Below, one piece after another: positions 45,326 through 53,153 of a DNA stretch of 64,000 nucleotides. The notes under the pieces are model-generated. The model was not told the origin of the DNA. It searched no databases and was given only the letters and a program-made list of their open reading frames with translations. The stretch comes from JAEXOD01 sp964652025. Its GTDB lineage: Bacteria; Bacteroidota; Ignavibacteria; Ignavibacteriales; Melioribacteraceae. A program made the position numbers and the translations under genes. Where the stretch lies: contig CAZYZX010000002.1 of the NCBI GenBank assembly GCA_964652025.1, positions 1 through 64,000 on the forward strand. The letters are read 5' to 3'. Numbering within the stretch: position 1 is the first letter of the stretch; every line of letters begins with the position of its first letter.

Positions 45326-46279
45326 TTATTCCCCTTTAATATATCTTGCCCAAATTGTATCTGCATAAGTTATTACACCTTTAACATAACTATTGGAAGG
45401 GTTATATCTGTAAATAGCTTTTTCTCTTCCTAACTTTGTACTATTATATTTACCAACTTTTAATAAAAAATTTGCACAACTATGTATAGCATCTGGAAAT
45501 GAATATAAATCAATTACTCCATCGTTGTTTCCATCTACTGCATAATGTAAATTAAAAGGCATAAATTGAACATACCCAATAGCACCACCCCACGAACCCT
45601 TTTGCTCAAAAGGATTCATTTTTTTAAGTTTTGTTTCTTTTAATAAGGACACTAACGAGCTTATTGCACTATTTCGTATTCTTTCAATTCTTTTTTTTGC
45701 CTCATTTTCTGAATTTTGATTAGAATAATAAGATTTACCATTTTCTTTACGGTATTTTTCTGCTAACAAAACCTCTACTTCATCTAAATATAATATTTGA
45801 TTTATAAATACATTAAATACTTGATAATTTCCTGTATATTCCCCTAAGCCAGATTCCCACATTAATATAGACACAATATCTTTTTTGTGAACATTATATT
45901 TTACTTCAGCTTCTGTTAAAAACTTATCATATTCCTTTAAAAACTTAACTCCTTTGCTAATTTTTTCTTCTTTCATAAAAATTTTCAAATATCTATCAGC
46001 TTCATCCTCTTGATGCTTTCTACTATCTGGTCTTGCATATTTTATCAGGATATCCGTATATACAATTTGTGATAAAGGATTATCAAATAGTTTATAAAAT
46101 TCTGATTCTGTCCAATTTCCATATTTTGTTTTTTTAAGTTCATAAATAAGTTTATTTATTAAATTTATATTTTTGCTTTTATATAAATCTGCTTTATTAA
46201 ATGTAATATTTATATTTTGTGCAGCAAATGAAGAAAAAAATAAAAAATATATAAAAAACAAATTATAATAATATTTCAT
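45326..46279 (-). CDS. Lytic murein transglycosylase, MltB-like
   Basis: This 317-residue protein has a signal peptide (about 1-20, cleaved after FAA). The catalytic glutamate is E142 in LMWESGLG, followed by TGNYQVFNVFINQILY. The motifs GSWGGAIGYVQFMPFNL and DGNNDGVIDLYSFPDAIHSCANFL are the MltB/GH103 signatures. It cleaves peptidoglycan glycan strands to 1,6-anhydro ends in the periplasm. No C-terminal peptidoglycan-binding domain is present. It is flanked by two lipoprotein genes. Confidence 0.9.
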   Translation of the reverse strand: MKYYYNLFFIYFLFFSSFAAQNINITFNKADLYKSKNINLINKLIYELKKTKYGNWTESEFYKLFDNPLSQIVYTDILIKYARPDSRKHQEDEADRYLKIFMKEEKISKGVKFLKEYDKFLTEAEVKYNVHKKDIVSILMWESGLGEYTGNYQVFNVFINQILYLDEVEVLLAEKYRKENGKSYYSNQNSENEAKKRIERIRNSAISSLVSLLKETKLKKMNPFEQKGSWGGAIGYVQFMPFNLHYAVDGNNDGVIDLYSFPDAIHSCANFLLKVGKYNSTKLGREKAIYRYNPSNSYVKGVITYADTIWARYIKGE

Positions 46280-46291
46280 AATGTCAAATTT

Positions 46292-46636
46292 TTATTCAAT
46301 TAAATTTAGAATTCCCTTTTCTAAAATACTATTTTTTTTTACAACCCAATAACCATATCTTACTTTATAATAAATAACATAACCATAAATTTTCTTTGGA
46401 TTTGGATTAGTAAATTGTTTGTTAATTATAAATGAAAATTCATATTTATAATAATTTTCATCTATAAAATAATTTTTTGTTAGTTTTAATTCGCTAATAT
46501 CGTAGTCATCACCTAAATTACTTTTTATATTATATCTAAGAGGCTTTAAATCCTCATAAACTAAACTTTCATCTGGTTTATCTGGACCACAACCAAATAA
46601 AAAAAATAGTATTATAAGATATTTTGCTCTTAACAT
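46292..46636 (-). CDS. Small predicted lipoprotein of unknown function
   Basis: This 114-residue protein has a lipoprotein signal peptide with the lipobox FLFGC (cysteine at about 16). The mature part is short and mostly beta, with a YYKYEFSFIINK strand and IYGYVIYYKVRYGYWVVKKN. No domain is recognised. It lies between a PAS histidine kinase gene (32 nt) and the transglycosylase gene (12 nt), so it is co-transcribed with envelope genes. Confidence 0.65.
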   Translation of the reverse strand: MLRAKYLIILFFLFGCGPDKPDESLVYEDLKPLRYNIKSNLGDDYDISELKLTKNYFIDENYYKYEFSFIINKQFTNPNPKKIYGYVIYYKVRYGYWVVKKNSILEKGILNLIE

Positions 46637-46668
46637 AAAAAATTGAATTTATTGTAAAATATTAAAAA

Positions 46669-47808
46669 TTAAATTTCATAAAGTAAAGGAATTGTTATAG
46701 TAAATGTAGTACCTTGATTAAGATTAGAAATAAAATCAATAGTTCCCTTATTAAGCTCTATAAATTCCTTACATAAAATTAGTCCTAGCCCAGTTCCTTT
46801 TTCATTATTTGTGCCCGGTCTACTTTCGCCTCTTTCTATAGAAAATAAACTTTTTTGTGTGCTTTCAGGAATTCCTATGCCAAAATCTTTAATTGATAGC
46901 TCTAAAGTATTTTCATCTTTTTTATTTGCTTCTAATATTATTTTCTGCCCTTCATAAGAATATTTTATAGCATTTGTCAATAAATTCCGTAAAACAGTCA
47001 TTAATAAATCATCATCTGCATAAATAACATATTCTTTTTTAAAATCTACAATAATACTAATATTTTTAGCTTTTGCTTGAGGATTTACAAGACTAATAAC
47101 TTCATCAACTAATAACTTTAAATCTAATTCACTTGGGGTGTAGACTATTGACCCGGTTTGTGCACGAGACCAATGTAATAAATTTTCTAAAAGTTGATTT
47201 GAGCTTTTTGTTACTTTTCTAATTTCTGAAATATAAGATAGCTTTTCTTCATCACTTAATTCATTAAAGTCTGTTTCTAATAATTCACTTAAACCTAATA
47301 ATGAGCTAAATGGATTCTTTAAATCATGAGCAATAATGGAAAAAAATTTATCTTTAGTCTTGTTATTAATTTCTAGTTTTTTGGAAAATTCTTTTAACTC
47401 TAATTCAGCACGCGCTCTTTCTTCAGCATCTCGCAAGTTTATTATATAAAAAACTTCATCTTCAATTTTTGTTAGCGTAAATGTCATATCCATTAATCTG
47501 TAGGTACCATCTTTCTTTTTAATTTTGCGATTGGTAAGAACAGAATCATATATTTCTACCTCAATATTTATTTCCTCACCACCTCTATCAAATATTAACT
47601 CTAATTTTTTTCCTATTACCTCTTCAACACTAAATCCTAACAGCTTTGTTATTATTGTATTTACATTTTTAATTATTCCATTTTTACCTTCCACAAATAA
47701 AATAATATCACCAGTAGAATTAAAAATACTGTTAAATTCTTCTAACTTTTTTCTTAATTCTAAATTTTCATTTTCTAATTTTTTAACAAGTGTATTATCT
47801 TCGTTCAC
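46669..47808 (-). CDS. PAS-domain sensor histidine kinase
   Basis: This 379-residue kinase starts with a short coiled coil (about 5-25), then a PAS domain (about 27-130, with LLGFSVEEVIG and the PAC-like RKIKKKDGTYR). The HisKA domain has H161 in IAHDLKNP, and the HATPase domain has NLLTNAIKYS, DFGIGIPES and KGTGLGLIL. There is no transmembrane segment, so it is cytoplasmic. No response regulator is next to it. The HisKA/HATPase region resembles that of the hybrid kinase at 38328-41663, but there is no receiver domain. Confidence 0.9.
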   Translation of the reverse strand: MNEDNTLVKKLENENLELRKKLEEFNSIFNSTGDIILFVEGKNGIIKNVNTIITKLLGFSVEEVIGKKLELIFDRGGEEINIEVEIYDSVLTNRKIKKKDGTYRLMDMTFTLTKIEDEVFYIINLRDAEERARAELELKEFSKKLEINNKTKDKFFSIIAHDLKNPFSSLLGLSELLETDFNELSDEEKLSYISEIRKVTKSSNQLLENLLHWSRAQTGSIVYTPSELDLKLLVDEVISLVNPQAKAKNISIIVDFKKEYVIYADDDLLMTVLRNLLTNAIKYSYEGQKIILEANKKDENTLELSIKDFGIGIPESTQKSLFSIERGESRPGTNNEKGTGLGLILCKEFIELNKGTIDFISNLNQGTTFTITIPLLYEI

Positions 47809-47844
47809 AGTTAATTTATTAGGTTTAAGTTAAAATTTTCTTAT

Positions 47845-49158
47845 TTATTTGTCCCTAAACGATACAGTTATAGGCACACCTTTAAAGCCAAAATTATTTC
47901 TTATTGTTTTCTCAACAAACTTTCTATAATTATCTCCAATATGCTCAGATTGATCTGCAAATAATAAAAATATTGGATAATTATCCCCTACTTGCGTAAT
48001 AAATCTTATTTTCACTTCTTTTCCAGTTTTTGTAGAAGGTGGTGGCGTTTGTAAAAATACGGGTAAAAGTGTATCATTTAACACATCGTTACTAATTTTT
48101 TTCTTTCGCTCTAAATTTATAGTTTTTGCTAAATCAATTAATTTATAAATTCTTTGTTTTGTTAAAGCGCTTATAAAAACAATATATGCATAATCTACAC
48201 TTCCTAATTTTTCTGTAAGCTGTTTTTCATAAATAGCTGCAGTTTTATCATCTTTTTCTATTAAATCCCATTTATTAACTGCAATTATTAAACCTTTTCT
48301 ACGCCTTACAGCTTCTTGAATTATTTTTTGATCTTGATTTTCTAGTCCTTTTGTGGCATCAAGTACTATTATCGCAACATCACTATCCATTAATGCTCTA
48401 TACGTTCTTACATTAGAATAAAACTCAATATTTTCTTGCACTTTAGACTTTTTCCTCAATCCAGCAGTATCTAATAATACAATTTCTTCTCCATAGTATT
48501 TAAGTATAGAGTCTATACTATCTCTTGTTGTGCCTGGTATATCTGTAACAATACTTCTATCATATCCTAATAATGCATTAGTTAAACTAGATTTCCCAAC
48601 ATTTGGCTTTCCGACTATAGCAATTTTTAAACGAGTATCTACATCATATGGTTCATCACTAATATGTAATGATTCTAATAATAAATCTAAAAAATCCCCT
48701 AAATTTCTACCACTAATTGCAGCAATATCAAAAACATTATCAATTCCTAATTTATAAAATTCTGATTTATAATACCCTTGATTTGGATTATCTAATTTAT
48801 TTACCAAAACAAATAAAGGTTTACCCGATGTTCTTAATAATTTTGCAATTTCTTCATCAAATGGATTAATTCCTTCTCTGCCATCAACCATAAAAATAAT
48901 AGCACTCGATTCTTCAATTGCAAATTGAACTTGCTCTCTTATGGCAATATCAAAAACTTCATCACTATATGGTACGTATCCACCTGTATCTACTAATTTA
49001 AAGACCTTACCGTTCCATTCCGCTTCACCATAATTTCTATCTCTTGTTACACCACTCAAATCATCAACAATTGCTAAATTACTTTTTGTTAAACGATTAA
49101 ATAGTGTAGATTTTCCTACATTTGGTCTTCCTACTATACACACTAAAGGCATTTTCAT
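47845..49158 (-). CDS. der: Ribosome biogenesis GTPase Der (EngA)
   Basis: This 437-residue protein has two tandem GTPase domains, GRPNVGKSTLFNRL (about 10-23) and GKPNVGKSSLTNALL (about 183-197), each with its own DTGG/DTAG and NKxD motifs. A C-terminal KH-like domain includes the late TQVGDNYPIF segment. It works in 50S subunit assembly. An SD-like AGGTGA precedes the start by 7 nt; a second Met (residue 3) is possible. It lies 13 nt after the DUF5683-like gene. Confidence 0.95.
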   Translation of the reverse strand: MKMPLVCIVGRPNVGKSTLFNRLTKSNLAIVDDLSGVTRDRNYGEAEWNGKVFKLVDTGGYVPYSDEVFDIAIREQVQFAIEESSAIIFMVDGREGINPFDEEIAKLLRTSGKPLFVLVNKLDNPNQGYYKSEFYKLGIDNVFDIAAISGRNLGDFLDLLLESLHISDEPYDVDTRLKIAIVGKPNVGKSSLTNALLGYDRSIVTDIPGTTRDSIDSILKYYGEEIVLLDTAGLRKKSKVQENIEFYSNVRTYRALMDSDVAIIVLDATKGLENQDQKIIQEAVRRRKGLIIAVNKWDLIEKDDKTAAIYEKQLTEKLGSVDYAYIVFISALTKQRIYKLIDLAKTINLERKKKISNDVLNDTLLPVFLQTPPPSTKTGKEVKIRFITQVGDNYPIFLLFADQSEHIGDNYRKFVEKTIRNNFGFKGVPITVSFRDK

Positions 49159-49171
49159 TTCAATTCACCTA

Positions 49172-50032
49172 CTAAAACATAAATTTAACATTCATTTTAG
49201 GGTAATACTCTGTATTATAACCTAAAGATGTTTTTTCTAAACTTAAGTTCATTTTTAATTTTTTATTATATCTATTTGCTAAAAATGCAGCGTCTGCCGC
49301 GCTAATTATATGGTTAACAATTATTATTACTACAGCTTTAGATGCTATATTATAATAATCATTTGCCTTTCCTCTTTCTTTGGAATAATATTGAAATTTC
49401 TCAGTTAAAGGATCACCATATTTATATGGTGTATATTCATTTCCAAAATCACTCCAACCACTATTATATTGAGGATACTTACCAATCAATTCATAGTACT
49501 GCTGCTCGCCAAATGGTGGTAATTTATGGCTATACCATCCGCCTATATCCATCTCTAATTTATTTAAAGTACTCCAATTTACTTTTGTACCATTATCATA
49601 AAATAAATTAGCATAGTTATCTGGATTTAAACTACTATTTAAAGATGATAAATTTGTTATTGTCCATTTTGCATACCTAACAACATCCCAATTTTGTTGA
49701 GCGTATTCATGATAAAACTCTGTTTGGTTATCCCCTTTTTTATCATAAATTAAGCCCGTTGTTATTGCTGCCGCTTCCACAGCAATAAATAAACCTGCCA
49801 TGTAATAGTTTTCTGCATAAATTTCACCCGCACCAGGTACAGCAAAAGACAATAATCCAGCTAATAAAACATTTTTTTTATTTTCTAATGTCTTATTCAA
49901 TTCGGAATTTTTATATGTTGCATCAAAACTTAATTTTGAGTCTAATGCAAGAAACCCAGATAATGACTCGTTTTTACCTTGAGCAAATAAATTAATGTTT
50001 AATAAAATTATTACAAATAAAAACCTTTTCAT
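49172..50032 (-). CDS. DUF5683-like envelope protein
   Basis: This 286-residue protein has a signal peptide (about 1-17, cleaved near FAQ). A short amphipathic helical hairpin follows (LLAGLLSFAVPGAGEIYAENYYMAGLF in pieces), which is the hallmark of DUF5683 proteins in Bacteroidota. The later part has a repeated hydrophobic helix near 225-245 and a C-terminal beta-signal-like YPKMNVKFMF. Function unknown. It is co-transcribed with the protease/barrel gene upstream (9-nt gap) and der downstream (13 nt). Confidence 0.7.
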   Translation of the reverse strand: MKRFLFVIILLNINLFAQGKNESLSGFLALDSKLSFDATYKNSELNKTLENKKNVLLAGLLSFAVPGAGEIYAENYYMAGLFIAVEAAAITTGLIYDKKGDNQTEFYHEYAQQNWDVVRYAKWTITNLSSLNSSLNPDNYANLFYDNGTKVNWSTLNKLEMDIGGWYSHKLPPFGEQQYYELIGKYPQYNSGWSDFGNEYTPYKYGDPLTEKFQYYSKERGKANDYYNIASKAVVIIIVNHIISAADAAFLANRYNKKLKMNLSLEKTSLGYNTEYYPKMNVKFMF

Positions 50033-50041
50033 TTTAACTCA

Positions 50042-53000
50042 CTAAAAATTAAAGTCAAATAAAACACCACCGTAAAACTGCCATTCTTTTCCATAAGAAA
50101 CAAGCGTTTTAGTTTTACCACGTTCAACAACTCTATCATATTTATCAAATGCATAAGATGCATTAAAAAATACCGCTGTTGGAAATAAATAAAATGAAAC
50201 CAACTTCATTCTTATTTCTGCTCCTGCACCTTTCTTAAACTTATTCCATTCAACTTTGTTTCCTGTCCATGCATTTCCATAATCGCCATATAAAGATAAA
50301 AATATTTTATCTAAATAAAAATGTCCAAGCCTTGAATCTATATTTCTAAATAATGGGAACCTATATGTAAGATTTATCCATGCAATCTCATTTCCGCTAA
50401 TTGCATAAAACGGATAAGCTTTCATACCAACTAATCCACCTAAATAAAAATCAAAAAAGTCTGGAACTGCTGGAGCTAATATTGAACCTACTCTTATATG
50501 AGTATTTAATGTATGGTTCTTAAATATCCCAATATGCTCTTTATAATTCAGCTCTACTTTACTAAAATTATAATTTTTATAAATAGGTACTAATGTACCA
50601 TTATCAACAGTATAATTTCCATCAGGATTATATTTGTTTAATTCATAATTATATTGTAATTCAATAGAACGCCCTATAGGATTAATATCACTATCAACTG
50701 TAGGGAAAATGCTGTTGTGTGTATATTTTATTTGTATATTTCGCCCAACAAAATACTTATCTTTGGTAGAAGGATATAAAGTAGTAGTTGTTGGTATTAT
50801 AAAACTTTCTAAAGTAGCAACATAATCACTATAAGCAAAACGCAATTCTAAATCGTTTCCTTCTGCAAAAATTTTATGGTTTAAAACAAAATCAACTTCA
50901 AATAAATTATATGTAACATTTGTCTTGGTATTATACGTATAATCATATTCATCAAAGCTAATATCAACATCTGCTTTCCTGCTAACACTGTATAATTCCA
51001 AAGATAAAGTTGGCTTTAAGCCTAAGCTATAAAAGATTGGTAATTTATCACGATAATCCAAATTTAAAAATAAATCCCTTTCCATTCGCTTATTAATTGA
51101 GCCACCAGCAAAAAATCCATATCTATTTAAATGGTCGCTTGATGTTACAAAAAGACCCGGTTTTAGTCTATCTATAAAATCTGAAGAAGTATTATAATTA
51201 TCTACCCTTAAAAATGGAAAGAATGTTACTTTAGAAAATACAGAGGAATATTTAGAACTTTTATAATCCGGAATTTCATAATCATTAAAATTTCTTAGTT
51301 TATTAAAGTACTCTGTTGAAAAATCCCCTTTTGGTTTATCTTCATCCAACGGTGGATTATTTCTTCTAACATACTTTTTCTGTTCATCAACTTTCTTTTG
51401 CTCATCAAGTGTAATATAAAAAAGCTTATAACCAGTAGATGTATACCCAGCATAGCAAATATTACCTAAACTATCTACTGTAGGCATAAATGCACCACCA
51501 GTTACATTAGTTAATCTAACTCTATTTTTATTTAACAAATTATATTTATATAAGTTGAATATCCCCGTTTCATCGGATGAATATATTATCTCATTATCGT
51601 TTAAAAATGCAATATTTCTCTCATCATCATCAGTATTTAAAACAAACTCAAAATTAGCACCTGCAGAATCTACCCTAGCTAAATCTCTTCCATGATGATA
51701 TGAATAATCAAAATAAATATACTTATTATCTTTAGAAAATTTAGGATTATAAGTTAATTCTCCATTTTCAAAAAAAGTTAGTGTTTTAAAATTCTTACCA
51801 TCTATACCAATTAACCCAAGATTTGTAGTGCCATCCTTTTGGAATAAAAACACAATTCTTTTACCATCAGAAGAAATATCTGGATTGTTTGCCCGTAATC
51901 CATAAGTTAATCTTGTCTCTTTTTCCTTTTCAATATCATATATAAAAATATCATGAATATTTCGCCAATCCTCATTATCATCGCTAAGCTTAGCATATAT
52001 AATTTTTGTTTCATCGGGTGTAAAAGTAACGGTAGAACGAACACCAGAAACTAAAAGCTTTTCTTTTTTAGTATTTAAATTGTATAGATAAATAGAAGAT
52101 GTACCTAAATAATCTGTGCCTTTATTAGATATATAAACAATTTTGTCCCCTTTCTTATTAAATTTTGGATAAAAGTTCCCAAATCCTTCTTTAACTATTT
52201 CTTCTCCTTTAATATTGTTTTCTAAAACATCTTTAATTCTATTTTGGTAATCAGTCTTTAAAAAAGTACTCCATTCATTGTAAATTTCAACACCAGACTT
52301 GCCTAATACATCCTTAAATGCAGCATCAACAGTAAAATTATACCACTTACCCAAATTTTTGGTAATTAATCTTAATTTATCTTCACCATATTTTTGAGAG
52401 ATGTATCTTGTTAAGGCAAAGCCACTATTATATACAGATTCGCTACCTAAAGAATTTTTTTCAAAAACACCCATTTGATTCCAAGTTAGCATATTACCAT
52501 CTAAAGCATAGCTCCTTAAAATCATATCTCTATGAGTATCCCAATTATCATAATTAAATTCTTTTCTTTGGTATTGTGCAGTCCCTTCGGCAAACCATGA
52601 TGGGATGTTTATTGTAGCTATTGGATAAGTAACAACAACATTAGGAAAACCATATAAAATATCTGGGCGTCTTTTATCTTCGTAATTTAAAAATTGTAGA
52701 TAAAAAGCTGGAATAGTTCTAGTTAACTTCATACCAGCTTGAATTTGCACCATATGTGTAAACTCGTGCGTAATAACGTTTCTAAGCCAATTGTGGGATC
52801 CTCTTAAATCAAAATCTAAAGAAGATGCCCATATTTCAATTTTATTATCAAAAAAATATGTTGCACCGTTGCTATAATCATCTATATCTTTTATTATAAA
52901 ATGTACTTTATCCGGTTCATATTCATATAAAGAAGTAATTGGCTCCCATACTTCATCAGCAATTTTACAAACTAATCTTGCTGTTCTTTCAGCTTCTTTA

Positions 53001-53122
53001 TGATAATGAACTTCAACATGCTTTCCTTTAATAGTATACCAATTATACTCCGGATGATATTCATTAAACTGAGCTTTTAAGGATATATGTAAAAGTATTA
53101 TAACAAAAAAAAATTTTTTCAT
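50042..53122 (-). CDS. Gluzincin-type metalloprotease domain fused to a beta-propeller and an outer-membrane barrel
   Basis: This 1026-residue protein has a signal peptide (about 1-17). Residues 18-290 are a gluzincin-like peptidase with HEFTH (H119, E120, H123) and the third ligand E179 in WFAEGTAQY. About 300-600 holds PD40/TolB-type propeller repeats (GDKIVYISN, DETKIIYAK, DGKRIVFLF, DNKYIYF). About 650-1026 is a beta-barrel that ends YGGVLFDFNF. Its late part (LGGLVGMKAYPF, NLTYRFPL, GDYGNAW) resembles Omp85/surface-antigen barrels. It follows the M6-like gene by 31 nt. The protease may act at the cell surface. Confidence 0.8.
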   Translation of the reverse strand: MKKFFFVIILLHISLKAQFNEYHPEYNWYTIKGKHVEVHYHKEAERTARLVCKIADEVWEPITSLYEYEPDKVHFIIKDIDDYSNGATYFFDNKIEIWASSLDFDLRGSHNWLRNVITHEFTHMVQIQAGMKLTRTIPAFYLQFLNYEDKRRPDILYGFPNVVVTYPIATINIPSWFAEGTAQYQRKEFNYDNWDTHRDMILRSYALDGNMLTWNQMGVFEKNSLGSESVYNSGFALTRYISQKYGEDKLRLITKNLGKWYNFTVDAAFKDVLGKSGVEIYNEWSTFLKTDYQNRIKDVLENNIKGEEIVKEGFGNFYPKFNKKGDKIVYISNKGTDYLGTSSIYLYNLNTKKEKLLVSGVRSTVTFTPDETKIIYAKLSDDNEDWRNIHDIFIYDIEKEKETRLTYGLRANNPDISSDGKRIVFLFQKDGTTNLGLIGIDGKNFKTLTFFENGELTYNPKFSKDNKYIYFDYSYHHGRDLARVDSAGANFEFVLNTDDDERNIAFLNDNEIIYSSDETGIFNLYKYNLLNKNRVRLTNVTGGAFMPTVDSLGNICYAGYTSTGYKLFYITLDEQKKVDEQKKYVRRNNPPLDEDKPKGDFSTEYFNKLRNFNDYEIPDYKSSKYSSVFSKVTFFPFLRVDNYNTSSDFIDRLKPGLFVTSSDHLNRYGFFAGGSINKRMERDLFLNLDYRDKLPIFYSLGLKPTLSLELYSVSRKADVDISFDEYDYTYNTKTNVTYNLFEVDFVLNHKIFAEGNDLELRFAYSDYVATLESFIIPTTTTLYPSTKDKYFVGRNIQIKYTHNSIFPTVDSDINPIGRSIELQYNYELNKYNPDGNYTVDNGTLVPIYKNYNFSKVELNYKEHIGIFKNHTLNTHIRVGSILAPAVPDFFDFYLGGLVGMKAYPFYAISGNEIAWINLTYRFPLFRNIDSRLGHFYLDKIFLSLYGDYGNAWTGNKVEWNKFKKGAGAEIRMKLVSFYLFPTAVFFNASYAFDKYDRVVERGKTKTLVSYGKEWQFYGGVLFDFNF

Positions 53123-53153
53123 ACTATTAAGCTACCTAAAATAAGAAATGTAT

